A stretch of DNA of 34,401 nucleotides from Sphingobium quisquiliarum P25. GTDB lineage: Bacteria > Pseudomonadota > Alphaproteobacteria > Sphingomonadales > Sphingomonadaceae. The translations under genes were made by a program, and so were the position numbers. The stretch spans positions 1 through 34,401 of the forward strand of contig NZ_ATHO01000021.1 in NCBI RefSeq assembly GCF_000445065.1. Reading direction: 5' to 3'. Under the pieces are notes generated by a model. That model worked only from the letters and a program-made list of their open reading frames with translations, ran no database searches and had not been told where the DNA came from. This document shows, in pieces, positions 24,008-32,415 of this stretch (within the stretch, counting starts at the first letter, position 1; every line of letters begins with the position of its first letter).

Positions 24008-25234
24008 ATGAACCATTATGACGTTGTGATCGTGGGCGCCGGTCATGCCGGGGCGCAGGCCGCGATCTCCCTGCGGCAGCTCGGCTTTGAAGGGTCCGTC
24101 GCCATGATCGGCGATGAAAAGGACCCGCCCTACGAGCGCCCTCCCCTTTCCAAGGAATATTTCGCGGGGGACAAGAGCTTCGACCGCATCCTGATCCGCC
24201 CGGCCAGCTTCTGGGCCGAACGCAATATCGACATGCTGCTGGGACGCCGGGTGAAGACCGTCGATGCCCAGGCGCACGTGCTGACCGCGGGCGATGAGCA
24301 GATCGGCTATGGCAAGCTCATCTGGGCGACCGGCGGCAGCCCGCGCATGCTGACCTGCAACGGCGCCGACGCGTCCAACGTCCATGCCGTCCGCCGCCGC
24401 GACGATGTCGACGCGATGATGGCGAAGCTGGACCAGATCAACCATGTGACCGTCATCGGCGGCGGCTATATCGGCCTGGAAGCCGCCGCCGTCCTCAGCA
24501 AGTTCGGCAAGAAGGTCGTGCTTCTGGAAGCGCTCGACCGCGTTCTCGCCCGCGTCGCCGGGGAGGAACTGTCCCGCTTCTACGAGGCTGAACATCGCGC
24601 CCATGGCGTCGACCTGCGCACCGGCGCGAAGATGGACTGCATCGAAGTGCGCGATGGCAAGGCAACCGCCGTGCTGATGCAGGATGGCGAGCGGATCGAA
24701 ACCGACATGGTGATCGTGGGCATCGGCATCATCCCCGAAACCGGCCCGCTGATCGCGGCGGGCGCGGCGGGCGGCAATGGCGTGGACGTGGACGAATATT
24801 GCCGCACCAGCCTGCCCGACATCTATGCCGTGGGCGACTGCGCATCGCACGCCAACCGCTTCGCCCGTGGAGCGCAGATCCGCCTGGAATCCGTGCAGAA
24901 CGCCAATGATCAGGCAAAGACCGCCGTGGCGCACATCATGGGCAAGGAAGAAGCCTATGACGCCGTGCCATGGTTCTGGTCCAACCAATATGACCTGAAG
25001 CTCCAGACCGTGGGCCTTTCCACCGGCCATGACCAGACCATCCTGCGCGGCGACCCGGCAACCCGCAGCTTTTCGGTGCTTTACCTCAAGGCGGGCAAGC
25101 TGATCGCGCTCGATTGCGTCAACGCCGTCAAGGATTATGTCCAGGGCCGCGCCCATGTCCTGTCCGGCGCGGTGCTCGATCAATCACAGCTTGCCGACTC
25201 GTCGATCCCTCTCAAGGAAGTCGGTCTGGCCTAA
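24008..25234 (+). CDS. FAD-dependent oxidoreductase, ferredoxin-reductase (putidaredoxin/rhodocoxin) type
   Basis: This is a 408-aa two-dinucleotide-binding flavoprotein that would pass electrons from NAD(P)H to a [2Fe-2S] ferredoxin. The FAD motif is [14 protein letters not shown], then [10 protein letters not shown], the NAD(P)H motif [15 protein letters not shown] and the second FAD motif [10 protein letters not shown]. The C-terminal reductase domain follows ([17 protein letters not shown]). The start is the ATG at 24008 with GGGGGC upstream; the frame from 23942 is not needed. No ferredoxin or P450/oxygenase gene is nearby, so the partner is unknown. Confidence 0.92.
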   Translation: MNHYDVVIVGAGHAGAQAAISLRQLGFEGSVAMIGDEKDPPYERPPLSKEYFAGDKSFDRILIRPASFWAERNIDMLLGRRVKTVDAQAHVLTAGDEQIGYGKLIWATGGSPRMLTCNGADASNVHAVRRRDDVDAMMAKLDQINHVTVIGGGYIGLEAAAVLSKFGKKVVLLEALDRVLARVAGEELSRFYEAEHRAHGVDLRTGAKMDCIEVRDGKATAVLMQDGERIETDMVIVGIGIIPETGPLIAAGAAGGNGVDVDEYCRTSLPDIYAVGDCASHANRFARGAQIRLESVQNANDQAKTAVAHIMGKEEAYDAVPWFWSNQYDLKLQTVGLSTGHDQTILRGDPATRSFSVLYLKAGKLIALDCVNAVKDYVQGRAHVLSGAVLDQSQLADSSIPLKEVGLA

Positions 25235-25274
25235 GGCGAATGGCGGACCCTATGCTCCCGCGAAAGCACTCGAA

Positions 25275-25306
25275 CGGGACAAGCGGCTCGTAAGAGCCCG
25301 GTCCCG
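25275..25306 (+). terminator. Nested stem-loop after the flavoprotein gene
   Basis: CGGGAC (25275-25280) pairs with GTCCCG (25301-25306), and an inner GGCTC-GTAA-GAGCC hairpin sits at 25285-25298. It lies between the convergent flavoprotein gene (plus) and 2H phosphoesterase gene (minus), so it may end both transcripts. There is no T-run, so intrinsic termination would be weak. Confidence 0.4.
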
Positions 25307-25338
25307 CGTCGATGCTATTCGCGGCCGCCTGAAACCCG

Positions 25339-25824
25339 CTACCCGCGAAAACCCGCTTTCACCGCCAGTTCCCAAGGCCCGCCCCGATAATAGTACGCCG
25401 CAAGTCCGCTGATCCGCAGCGGACGCGGCCGGAATCCCGCGCGCAGTTCATCAGCCAGCGCGCGCGCCTGCCCCGGCGGAACCTTGTTCTGCACCGTCAG
25501 ATGCAATCTGGGCCGCGCCTGATCCTGCGGCGTCAGCAGCCCGGCGAAAGCCTCCGCCAACTCCTCCCGGATCGAAAGCAGCCCTTCGCTCTCCACCTGA
25601 AAGGCGACCCCTCGCCCCAGGAACAGCACACCGGTCAGCGCCGCCGCCGGAGCCGGTTCCGCACAGAGCCGCTTCATCCGCTCCGCCAGTTCGGGCAGCA
25701 GCGATGGCGGCAGATGGTGGAACAGCGTGATATGCGCGGGCACAAGGTTGCGCTCCGGCGGGAAGTGCGCCCGCCGCAGCCCATCCGCCCAGGCAAAGTC
25801 CTGCGCCCCCATCAGCGCCGTCAC
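25339..25824 (-). CDS. 2H phosphoesterase (2'-5' RNA ligase/LigT-like)
   Basis: This is a small protein, 161 aa from a GTG at 25824, with the two H-x-T motifs of the 2H superfamily: HITLFHHLP (His31/Thr33) and HLTVQNKVP (His108/Thr110). These enzymes act on 2',3'-cyclic or 2'-5' nucleotide ends. The N-terminus may be too short: reading upstream gives a hydrophobic IVVTAL strand typical of the first beta-strand, continuing to a CTG at 25857 that would overlap the Prx stop. I keep the GTG as the annotated start but flag it. It is 25 bp after the peroxiredoxin and probably in its transcript. Confidence 0.85.
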   Translation of the reverse strand: MTALMGAQDFAWADGLRRAHFPPERNLVPAHITLFHHLPPSLLPELAERMKRLCAEPAPAAALTGVLFLGRGVAFQVESEGLLSIREELAEAFAGLLTPQDQARPRLHLTVQNKVPPGQARALADELRAGFRPRPLRISGLAAYYYRGGPWELAVKAGFRG

Positions 25825-25849
25825 GACGATCGGCGCGCAGGCCGGGCCG

Positions 25850-26389
25850 TCAGTCAGCCGGATGCGCTTTCAGCCACTCCAGCACCGGCTCAGGGCTGCT
25901 CATGCCATAGGGATCGTCATCCTCGCCCACATCGTTGATGCCGGGCTCCTCGAACCAGGCGACGATTTCGCCATCATCCACCACCATGGCATAGCGCCAG
26001 CTACGGTCGCCAAAGCCCAGATGGTCCTTCTTCACCAGCATGCCCATCCGGCGCGTGAAGTCGCCCGACCCGTCCGGCAGCAGCTTCACATTCTTGATGC
26101 CCAGATGCTTGCCCCACTGGTACATGACGAAGGCGTCGTTGACCGATATGCAATAGACATCGTCCACGCCCAGCGCCTTGAACTCGTCATAATAGCGCTC
26201 GAAGGCGGGGCATTGTTCGGTCGTACAGGTCGGCGTAAACGCGCCCGGCAGGGAAAAGACGACCACGCGCTTGCCCTTGAACAGGTCGCCGGTCTGCACA
26301 TCCTGCCAGCGAAAGGGGTTGGGCCCGCCCACGCTCTCATCGCGCACACGGGTTTTCAGCGTCACATCAGGCACAGAACGTCCCAGCAT
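25850..26389 (-). CDS. Peroxiredoxin, Prx5/AhpE-like (thiol peroxidase)
   Basis: This is a 179-aa peroxiredoxin of the Prx5 subfamily that reduces H2O2 and organic peroxides. The active site is PGAFTPTCTTEQCPAF: the peroxidatic Cys is C55, and C60 nearby could be a resolving Cys. GIKNVKLLPDGSGDFTRRMGML is the typical Prx5 alpha-helix region. GGAG lies about 9 nt upstream of the ATG. It is followed by the 2H phosphoesterase. No glutaredoxin domain is fused. Confidence 0.95.
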   Translation of the reverse strand: MLGRSVPDVTLKTRVRDESVGGPNPFRWQDVQTGDLFKGKRVVVFSLPGAFTPTCTTEQCPAFERYYDEFKALGVDDVYCISVNDAFVMYQWGKHLGIKNVKLLPDGSGDFTRRMGMLVKKDHLGFGDRSWRYAMVVDDGEIVAWFEEPGINDVGEDDDPYGMSSPEPVLEWLKAHPAD

Positions 26390-26434
26390 CGTCGCATCTC
26401 CTTGTCTTCACGCGCTCCCGCGCCCTGCCGCCGC

Positions 26435-26502
26435 ACGTGGGATGCGGCAATCAGGGCATGGAACACCCGGCAACGCAAGCCGATCCTTCCACCATCCCAC
26501 GT
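26435..26502. repeat. 10-bp perfect inverted repeat between sulP stop and prx start
   Basis: ACGTGGGATG (26435-26444) and CATCCCACGT (26493-26502) are exact reverse complements, 48 nt apart, in the 129-bp gap between the SulP stop and the peroxiredoxin start (both minus strand). The loop is too long for an ordinary terminator. It could be two half-sites for one regulator of the peroxiredoxin, or a remnant of an element. Confidence 0.4.
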
Positions 26503-26518
26503 TAATGGTATGGCGTGG

Positions 26519-28015
26519 CTAGTGCGGGACCGCGCCCAGCTCGAAGCCGGTTTTGTCATGCAAGGCGAAACGATCCACAATGTCCGCACTGGCGCGGTTA
26601 TAGCCGGTCACCTCGACCGAGCGGCCATCGCGGCGCAACCGCGCCACGATCTTGTCGAGTGCCCCGACGCCGGAAATGTCCCAGAAGTGCGCTTGTGACA
26701 CGTCGATGCGCACGTCTTTTGCTGTATCCTCCGCCTGGAATGCGCGCGTGAACCGCTCGACCGATGCGAAGAAGATCTCGCCGGTGACGCGATAGGTCGC
26801 CTGCGTTCCGTCGCCCGTGACTTCGCGCTCGACAGAAAACATGCGCTGCACCTTGGCGGCGAAGAAGATGCCGGAGAGCAGCACGCCTGCAAGCACGCCA
26901 AGCGACAGATCATGGGTCGCCACGACCACGATCACGGTCGTCAGCATGACCACCGAAGAGGTGGGCGGATGCCGGCGCAGGTTCGCGATCGAATTCCAGC
27001 TGAACGTGCCGATCGACACCATGATCATGACGGCGACCAGCGCAGGCATCGGCACGCGGCCGACATAAGGTCCAAGGACCGCCAGCAGGAAAAGGAGGAA
27101 CGCGCCAGCGACGAAGGTCGATAGCCTCCTGCGCCCGCCGGAGGTCACGTTGATCACCGACTGGCCGATCATCGCGCAACCGCCCATGCCGCCGAACAGG
27201 GCCGCAACGATGTTGGAACCGCCCTGACCGGCGCATTCCTGGCGCTTGTCGCTGTCGGTGCCGGTCATGTCATCGACGATCTGCGCGGTGAGCAGCGACT
27301 CCAGCAGGCCGACCGCCGCCATCGTGAGCGAATAGGGCAGGATGATCCGCAGCGTGTCCATCGTCAGCGGAACGTTGGGCAGGGCCAGGCTGGGCAGCCC
27401 CTCGGGCAGCTTGCCCATGTCGCCCACCGTATGGACGGACAGGCCCAGGCCGATGCTGATCGCGCTCAGCACCAGGATGGCTACGAGCGGCGACGGGACC
27501 GCCCTGGTGATGCGGGGAAAGCCGTAGATGATCGCCAGACCTCCGGCGACCATGGCGTATGTCTCCCATCCGACGCCGGTAAGCTGCGGCAGTTGCGCCA
27601 TGAAGATCAGGATCGCGAGCGCGTTGACGAAGCCGGTGATGACCGATCGCGACACGAACTGCATGACAAGGTCGAGCCGCAGCAGACCGGCGATGATCTG
27701 AATGACGCCCATCAGGATGGTGGCGGCGAACAGATATTCGACACCATGCTCGCGCACCAGCGGCACGACGAGGATGGCGACGGCGGCGGTGGCTGCCGAA
27801 ATCATGCCCGGACGGCCGCCGATCAGGGCGATGGTCATGGCGATGGTGACGGAAGCGTATAGACCTACGCGCGGATCGACACCCGCGATGATGGAAAAGC
27901 CGATCGCTTCGGGAATGAGCGCGAGCGCGACGACAATGCCCGCCAGGATGTCGCGGCGGGCGGCGGCGCCGTCAGTGAACCACTGGCGGCGGTAAGCGGG
28001 AAGATCGAATGTCAT
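26519..28015 (-). CDS. SulP (SLC26A) family anion transporter with STAS domain
   Basis: This is a 498-aa inner-membrane transporter for sulfate, bicarbonate or related anions. The N-terminal transmembrane region has [38 protein letters not shown], the SulP signature. [39 protein letters not shown] follows, and the C-terminal STAS domain (about the last 100 aa) includes [23 protein letters not shown]. The start is the ATG at 28015; the frame is open to 28036. The gene has a promoter and a roughly 117-nt structured leader (see next entries). The substrate cannot be fixed by sequence; sulfate is the default for this family in bacteria, bicarbonate is the alternative. Confidence 0.93.
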   Translation of the reverse strand: MTFDLPAYRRQWFTDGAAARRDILAGIVVALALIPEAIGFSIIAGVDPRVGLYASVTIAMTIALIGGRPGMISAATAAVAILVVPLVREHGVEYLFAATILMGVIQIIAGLLRLDLVMQFVSRSVITGFVNALAILIFMAQLPQLTGVGWETYAMVAGGLAIIYGFPRITRAVPSPLVAILVLSAISIGLGLSVHTVGDMGKLPEGLPSLALPNVPLTMDTLRIILPYSLTMAAVGLLESLLTAQIVDDMTGTDSDKRQECAGQGGSNIVAALFGGMGGCAMIGQSVINVTSGGRRRLSTFVAGAFLLFLLAVLGPYVGRVPMPALVAVMIMVSIGTFSWNSIANLRRHPPTSSVVMLTTVIVVVATHDLSLGVLAGVLLSGIFFAAKVQRMFSVEREVTGDGTQATYRVTGEIFFASVERFTRAFQAEDTAKDVRIDVSQAHFWDISGVGALDKIVARLRRDGRSVEVTGYNRASADIVDRFALHDKTGFELGAVPH

Positions 28016-28133
28016 TGAAAATCCACAACAGGGCACCGGACGCCGAACGGCGCCTCAGCATTGGTGCATGTTGTTGTCCGGCGGATCAGCGGCCGGAATA
28101 GCCACCCGGACTTTCACCGGGTCCTTGCGAATG
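28016..28133 (-). ncRNA. Structured 5' leader RNA of the SulP gene (candidate sul1-like cis-regulatory RNA)
   Basis: On the minus strand three pairings can be drawn by eye. ACCCGG-TGAAAGT-CCGGGT is at 28104-28122. TCCGGC pairs with GCCGGA across a 9-nt loop (28077-28097). A long hairpin from ACAACA (28072-28077) to TGTTGT (28025-28030) contains GCACC/GGTGC (28063-28067 with 28033-28037) and a GGCGCC-GTTC-GGCGTC cap (28039-28054). The weak Shine-Dalgarno GTGGA (28022-28026) overlaps the base of this hairpin, so folding could hide the ribosome site. From memory an alphaproteobacterial RNA motif named sul1 lies upstream of sulfate transporters; whether this is that family I cannot tell without a covariance search. 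Confidence 0.6.
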
Positions 28134-28138
28134 CGAGC

Positions 28139-28167
28139 CCTATAGAGGGCGCATGCCGGTGAATCAA
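28139..28167 (-). promoter_or_regulatory. Sigma-70-like promoter for sulP
   Basis: On the minus strand TTGATT (28162-28167), a 17-bp spacer and TATAGG (28139-28144) fit -35 and -10 boxes at 4 of 6 each. Transcription would start near 28132 and give a leader of about 117 nt that contains the RNA structure. The rest of the 364-bp gap 28016-28379 holds only the leader and one hairpin repeat. Confidence 0.55.
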
Positions 28168-28246
28168 CAGGCCTGCGAAAAGGCGGCTATTGAAAGAATG
28201 GCCAGCCCTCACCCAAAAATCCTCCGCATCAACGATGGGGAGGGGG

Positions 28247-28267
28247 ACCATCGACTGAGCCGATGGT
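28247..28267. repeat. REP-like hairpin flanked by GGGGAGGGGG and GGAGGGG
   Basis: ACCATCG-ACTGAGC-CGATGGT forms a 7-bp stem, with G-rich runs on both sides. It lies about 110 bp downstream of mltG and upstream of the sulP promoter. Hairpins with this flank pattern are, from memory, common in sphingomonad intergenic DNA; they can stabilise or end transcripts. It could end the fabF-mltG transcript. Confidence 0.5.
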
Positions 28268-28379
28268 GGAGGGGAAAATGCGCCACCAGCCCCCTTCTCC
28301 ACAGCCTGCGACCCCTTTCCCCAAGCCTACAGCACAGGAAGCATCAACACGCCTCAAACGGCAACCGGAACTCCACCCC

Positions 28380-29351
28380 TCAAAGTTCGCCCCGCGCCCG
28401 CCGGATATCGAACCATTTCCGCACATTCTGGTTATGCTGCTCCAGCGTGTCGGCAAAGATATGCCCGCCCTTCCCGTCCGCGACGAAATACAGCGCCTTC
28501 GTCTGCGCGGGCTGCAACACCGCCAGGATCGACAGCCTGCCCGGATTGGCGATCGGCCCCTTGGGCAGGCCCGTCATCGCATAGGTATTATAATCGTTGA
28601 CCGCCGCGATTTCCGACTTCTTGATCCGCCGCCCCAGCGGCTTGCCCTTCGTGATCGGGTAGATGATCGTCGGATCCGCCTGCAACATCATGCCGGTTTT
28701 CAGCCGGTTTCCATAGACGCCCGCGACCATCGGCCGCTCGCTTGGCACGGCGGTTTCCTTTTCCACGATGCTGGCAAGGATGATCGCCTCGCGCGGGGTC
28801 TTGACGACAGCGGCGGGCGAACGCTCCGCCCACAGCTTCGCCAGGGTGCGCGTCATCGCATCCTGCATGCGCTTGAGCACGGCGGCGCGGCTTTCCCCCT
28901 TGTCGAACGCATAGCTGTCGGGAAGCACGCTGCCTTCGGGCGGAACCTCGATCGTGCCGGTCAGCTGATCGTTCGCCATCAGCCGTTCGTAGACCAGGAT
29001 CGACGGCATGCCTTCCGGGATCGTCACCAGCCGCGTCAGCGTCTTGCCGCCTTGCAGGATAGAGAAGATCTCCGCATTGCTCGCGCCCTTCGGGATCACG
29101 AACTCGCCCGCCTTGATCGACTTGCCGCGCCCGAACACCTTGGTCCGCGTCAGGAAGGCGTCGGCGGAGCGCACCGCCCCGGCCCGCTTGAGCAGCACCG
29201 CCGCATCCGCGATCGACGCGCCTTCGGGCACGACGACATTGATGTCGCTCGCCGCCGGTCCCGCCTCGGTCCAGCCATGGACGAACCGGAACGCCACAAA
29301 GGCCGCGACGGCCAGGCCGACCAGCAATATGCTACAGCCAAGCCGCCGCAT
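28380..29351 (-). CDS. mltG: Endolytic transglycosylase MltG
   Basis: This is a 323-aa inner-membrane-anchored lytic transglycosylase thought to cut nascent glycan strands and release them from their synthase. An N-terminal membrane helix (SILLVGLAVAAFVAFRFV) precedes a LysM-like region (INVVVPEGASIADAAVLLKRAG) and the YceG catalytic domain. The catalytic Glu is E197 in ILASIVEKET, and LQADPTIIYP and YNTYAMTGLPKGPIANPG are the other hallmarks. It begins 10 nt after fabF and is probably in the same transcript. Confidence 0.95.
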   Translation of the reverse strand: MRRLGCSILLVGLAVAAFVAFRFVHGWTEAGPAASDINVVVPEGASIADAAVLLKRAGAVRSADAFLTRTKVFGRGKSIKAGEFVIPKGASNAEIFSILQGGKTLTRLVTIPEGMPSILVYERLMANDQLTGTIEVPPEGSVLPDSYAFDKGESRAAVLKRMQDAMTRTLAKLWAERSPAAVVKTPREAIILASIVEKETAVPSERPMVAGVYGNRLKTGMMLQADPTIIYPITKGKPLGRRIKKSEIAAVNDYNTYAMTGLPKGPIANPGRLSILAVLQPAQTKALYFVADGKGGHIFADTLEQHNQNVRKWFDIRRARGEL

Positions 29352-29361
29352 GGAAATGGCC

Positions 29362-30621
29362 TCAGATCGCCTTCATGATGAGCGAGGCGTTGGTGCCGCC
29401 AAAGCCGAAGCTGTTGTTCAGCACCGCGCGCACCTTGCGCTCCTTGGCCACGTGCGGGACCAGGTCGACCCCCGCGCAGCTTTCGCTCGGCTCGTCCAGG
29501 TTCAGCGTCGGCGGCACGATCTGGTCGCGCATCGCCAGGATGCAGAAGATGCTCTCCACCGCGCCCGCGCCGCCCAGCAGGTGGCCGATGGCCGACTTGG
29601 TGCTGCTCATCGACATGGTGGCGATATTGTCGCCGAACAGCCGCTTGACCGCGCCCAGTTCCAGCTCGTCGCCCAGCGGGGTCGACGTGCCATGCGCGTT
29701 CACATAGTCGATGTCAGACAAGCTGAGGCCCGACTTCCTGAGCGCCATTTCCATCGACCGATAGCCGCCATTGCCCTCCGGGTGCGGCGCCGTGACATGA
29801 TAGGCGTCCCCCGACAGGCCATAGCCGATCACTTCGGCATAGATGTGCGCGCCGCGCTTCCTGGCGCGTTCATATTCTTCCAGCACGACCACGCCCGCGC
29901 CTTCGCCCATGACGAAGCCATCGCGGTTGACGTCATAGGGGCGGGAAGCCTTTTCGGGCGTGTCGTTGAAGGCGGTGGACAGCGCCCGCGCCTGGGCGAA
30001 ACCGGCGATGCCGATCGGGCAGATCGCGCTTTCCGCACCGCCCGCCAGCATGACGTCGGCATCGTCCATCGCGATCATCCGCGCCGCGTCGCCGATCGAG
30101 TGCGCGCCGGTCGAGCAGGCCGTCACGACCGCATGGTTCGGCCCCATCAGGCCATATTTGATCGAGACCTGCCCGGAAATCAGGTTGATCAGGCGCCCAT
30201 GGACGAAGTGCGGGCTCACCCGGCCCGGCCCCTTGTTCGCCAGCACCAGCGACTCGCTTTCGATCCCCGGCAGCCCGCCAATGCCCGAACCGATCGAGCA
30301 GCCCGCGCGCAGCCGTTCCTCCTCGCTCATATTGTCCAGCCCCGCGTCGCGCAGCGCCTGGCTGGCGGCGGAAATGCCATAGACGATGAAGGGATCGACC
30401 TGCCGCTGGATCTTGTGATCGACGTCCAGACCAGGATCATAGCCATATTCATGATCCGCGGGCTTTACCTCGCACGCGATGCGGCATTTATATTCGCTGG
30501 CGTCGAAGCGCGTGATCGTCGCCGCGCCGGACTTTGACGCGATGATATTCTTCCACGAGGTTTCGACATCTCCGCCCAGCGGGCTCACCATGCCGAGGCC
30601 GGTTACGACGACGCGACGCAT
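29362..30621 (-). CDS. fabF: Beta-ketoacyl-ACP synthase II
   Basis: This is a 419-aa KAS II condensing enzyme of fatty acid elongation. The Cys-His-His triad is C169 in VTACSTGAHS, H310 in VNAHGTSTPLGD and H347 in KSAIGHLLGG. The length and the GFGGTNAS C-terminal motif are standard. It follows acpP after 180 bp that hold a strong terminator, and is followed closely by mltG. Residual read-through or a separate promoter must supply fabF transcripts. Confidence 0.97.
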   Translation of the reverse strand: MRRVVVTGLGMVSPLGGDVETSWKNIIASKSGAATITRFDASEYKCRIACEVKPADHEYGYDPGLDVDHKIQRQVDPFIVYGISAASQALRDAGLDNMSEEERLRAGCSIGSGIGGLPGIESESLVLANKGPGRVSPHFVHGRLINLISGQVSIKYGLMGPNHAVVTACSTGAHSIGDAARMIAMDDADVMLAGGAESAICPIGIAGFAQARALSTAFNDTPEKASRPYDVNRDGFVMGEGAGVVVLEEYERARKRGAHIYAEVIGYGLSGDAYHVTAPHPEGNGGYRSMEMALRKSGLSLSDIDYVNAHGTSTPLGDELELGAVKRLFGDNIATMSMSSTKSAIGHLLGGAGAVESIFCILAMRDQIVPPTLNLDEPSESCAGVDLVPHVAKERKVRAVLNNSFGFGGTNASLIMKAI

Positions 30622-30702
30622 ATATCTGCTCCGAAAAACTTCACGAACTTGCGCCGTTCCTTAGCTGCTTCCAAAGCGCTTGTGAACGGCGGTCCAGATA
30701 CG

Positions 30703-30744
30703 AAAAGGCTCCCCAAGGTCCGGTCTGCCCGGACAGGAGGAGCC
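30703..30744 (-). terminator. Rho-independent terminator between acpP and fabF
   Basis: On the minus strand GGCTCC (30739-30744) pairs with GGAGCC (30707-30712), enclosing a second hairpin GTCCGG-GCAGA-CCGGAC (30718-30734), and TTTT follows (30703-30706). This is the clearest intrinsic terminator in the window. It would let acpP be expressed above fabF. Confidence 0.7.
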
Positions 30745-30801
30745 ATTCCCTTCACAACGTACGGCGGCCGCAACCCTCCGGGATCGGGCCGCCAGACGTT
30801 C

Positions 30802-31035
30802 TTACTGCTTGCTGTCGATATAATCGATGGCATCCTTGACGGTGGCGATCTTTTCAGCCGCGTCGTCAGGGATTTCCACGCCGAACTCTTCTTCGAACGC
30901 CATCACCAGCTCAACGATGTCCAGGCTGTCTGCGCCCAGATCGTCGATGAAGCTTGCGTCTTCGGTCACCTTTTCGGCTTCGACGCCCAGATGTTCGACG
31001 ACGATTTTCTTAACGCGATCCGCGGTCTCACTCAT
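30802..31035 (-). CDS. acpP: Acyl carrier protein (fatty acid synthesis)
   Basis: This is the 77-aa housekeeping ACP, acidic and helical, with the phosphopantetheine Ser37 in [19 protein letters not shown]. It shuttles acyl chains between FabD, FabG and FabF encoded nearby. AAGGA lies about 7 nt before the ATG. The 205-bp gap upstream to fabG (31036-31240) probably holds its own promoter; AT-rich sequence sits at about 31050-31085 but no -35/-10 pair is convincing. Confidence 0.98.
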   Translation of the reverse strand: MSETADRVKKIVVEHLGVEAEKVTEDASFIDDLGADSLDIVELVMAFEEEFGVEIPDDAAEKIATVKDAIDYIDSKQ

Positions 31036-31194
31036 GAGTGGTCCTTTTTACTGGGTATCGTTGAGGTTATGAATAACTGTTAAGGCATGCCCTAGAGCCA
31101 AGCCCCGTGCGAGGCAAGAGGCAAGAAACGATCGAAAAAGATGATTTCCGTCCCCTCCGCTCGCCCGGATGGCACAATGCGGCGGCGTTGCAAA

Positions 31195-31213
31195 GGGACT
31201 TGGCGCTCGTCCC
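31195..31213 (-). terminator. Weak terminator hairpin after fabG
   Basis: On the minus strand GGGAC-GAGCGCCAA-GTCCC forms a 5-bp stem followed by TTT (31192-31194), 27 bases past the fabG stop. It is short, so termination would be partial at best. Confidence 0.3.
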
Positions 31214-31240
31214 GCCCGCCGCAATGCACGCCGCGCGCGG

Positions 31241-31981
31241 TCAGATCATCGCCATGCCGCCATTGACGTGCAGCGTCTGCCCGGTGACATAGCCTGCCTC
31301 CCTGCTGGCCAGATATACGACCGCCGCGCCGATATCCTCGCCGCTGCCCAGGCCGCCCGCCGGGATCTTCTGGAGGATCGCGGCCTTCTGCGCTTCGTTC
31401 AGCGCATCGGTCATCGCCGACCGGATGAAGCCCGGCGCGACGCAGTTCACCGTGATGCCTCGGCTCGCCAGTTCCTGGCCCAGCGACTTCGACATGCCGA
31501 TGATGCCCGCCTTCGACGCGGCATAGTTGGACTGGCCCGGATTGCCCGTCACCCCCACGACCGAGGTGATGGAGATGATGCGGCCGAAACGCGCCTTCAT
31601 CATCGGCTTGGCGGCGGCGCGGGCAAGGCGGAACGCGGCCTCCAGATTGACCGAGATGACGTCCGACCATTCGTCGTCCTTCATCCGCAGGATCAGGTTG
31701 TCGCGCGTGATGCCTGCATTGTTGACCAGAATGTCGATCTTGCCGCCTAGCGCGTCCACCGCCTGCGGCACCAGCGCATCCACCGCCGCCGGATCGGACA
31801 GGTTGCAAACCAGCGTCTCATGGCCCCCGCCCAGCTCCGCCGCGAAAGCCTTCAGCTTCTCCTCATTGCTCCCCGAAAGCGTCAGCCGCACCCCCTGCCC
31901 CGCCAGCGCCCTGGCGATCGCCGACCCGATCCCCCCCGAAGCGCCCGTCACCAGCGCGGTCATGCCTGTCAGATCGAACAT
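31241..31981 (-). CDS. fabG: 3-oxoacyl-ACP reductase
   Basis: This is a 246-aa NADPH-dependent short-chain dehydrogenase of fatty acid elongation. The Rossmann motif is TGASGGIG, then NNAG at 87-90, and the catalytic Ser140, Tyr153 and Lys157 are in SITSVVG and YAASKAG. GGGAG lies about 8 nt upstream. Its first 13 bases (ATGTTCGATCTGA on the minus strand) also encode the end of the GxxExxY gene in another frame, so expression of the two is linked. Confidence 0.97.
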   Translation of the reverse strand: MFDLTGMTALVTGASGGIGSAIARALAGQGVRLTLSGSNEEKLKAFAAELGGGHETLVCNLSDPAAVDALVPQAVDALGGKIDILVNNAGITRDNLILRMKDDEWSDVISVNLEAAFRLARAAAKPMMKARFGRIISITSVVGVTGNPGQSNYAASKAGIIGMSKSLGQELASRGITVNCVAPGFIRSAMTDALNEAQKAAILQKIPAGGLGSGEDIGAAVVYLASREAGYVTGQTLHVNGGMAMI

Positions 31982-32415
31982 ATTTCTACTCCCTTATCTT
32001 TTTGTTCGCGCAGAGGCGCAGAGGACGCTGAGTCCTTATGATTGTTCACGAGGCGGCGGATACCTTCCTTCATCGTCTCCGCGCCAAAATTCAGGATCAG
32101 CCCTACGGGCTGCCGAGTCAGTCTAAGATAGGTCAGCAGTTGCTTGGCGTGGACCTTCTGAATCTGTTCAACCGATTTGATTTCGATGATCAGCCTGCCG
32201 TCCACCATAAGGTCGATACGAAATGCCGCTTCGAAACGCAGCCCGTCAAATTCTATATCGACCGGCCTTTGCCGATCGATCCGATACCCCAGGCGGGTCA
32301 GCTTCGCCGCGAGCGCCATTTCGTAGACGCTTTCAAGAAGTCCCGGACCCAGCTCGCGATGCATCTGCATCGCGATGCCGATCACATCCCTGGTGATGTC
32401 ATCGATCGGTTTCAC
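31969..32415 (-). CDS. GxxExxY protein (PD-(D/E)XK-like, TIGR04256/PDDEXK_3 type)
   Basis: This is a 148-aa protein with the family name motif GPGLLESVYE (G-x-x-E-x-x-Y) and nuclease-like FRIDLMVDGRLIIEIKSVEQIQKVH, where the D and the ExK (EIKS) fit a PD-(D/E)XK active site. The start is a GTG at 32415; the Shine-Dalgarno-like AGAGG comes from the inverted repeat just upstream. The C-terminal SASSAPLREQ is encoded by the other inverted repeat, and the stop lies outside the repeats inside fabG. The gene sits between fabD and fabG, normally adjacent in related bacteria (inference). Its function is unknown; a mobile or selfish nuclease is the leading idea. Confidence 0.85.
   Translation of the reverse strand: MKPIDDITRDVIGIAMQMHRELGPGLLESVYEMALAAKLTRLGYRIDRQRPVDIEFDGLRFEAAFRIDLMVDGRLIIEIKSVEQIQKVHAKQLLTYLRLTRQPVGLILNFGAETMKEGIRRLVNNHKDSASSAPLREQKDKGVEICSI

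Noticed and set aside
23819..25183. 454-aa open frame antisense to the flavoprotein gene
   Set aside because: It mirrors the strongly coding flavoprotein on the plus strand; long antisense frames are common at this GC content and it has no recognisable domain.
28077..28122. Cobalamin riboswitch suggested by GGTGAAAGTCC
   Set aside because: The other conserved boxes of that riboswitch (such as GCCACTG) are missing and the gene is an anion transporter.
28263..29378. 371-aa open frame opposite mltG
   Set aside because: It has an His/Arg-rich composition typical of antisense shadow; mltG has catalytic motifs in the other strand.
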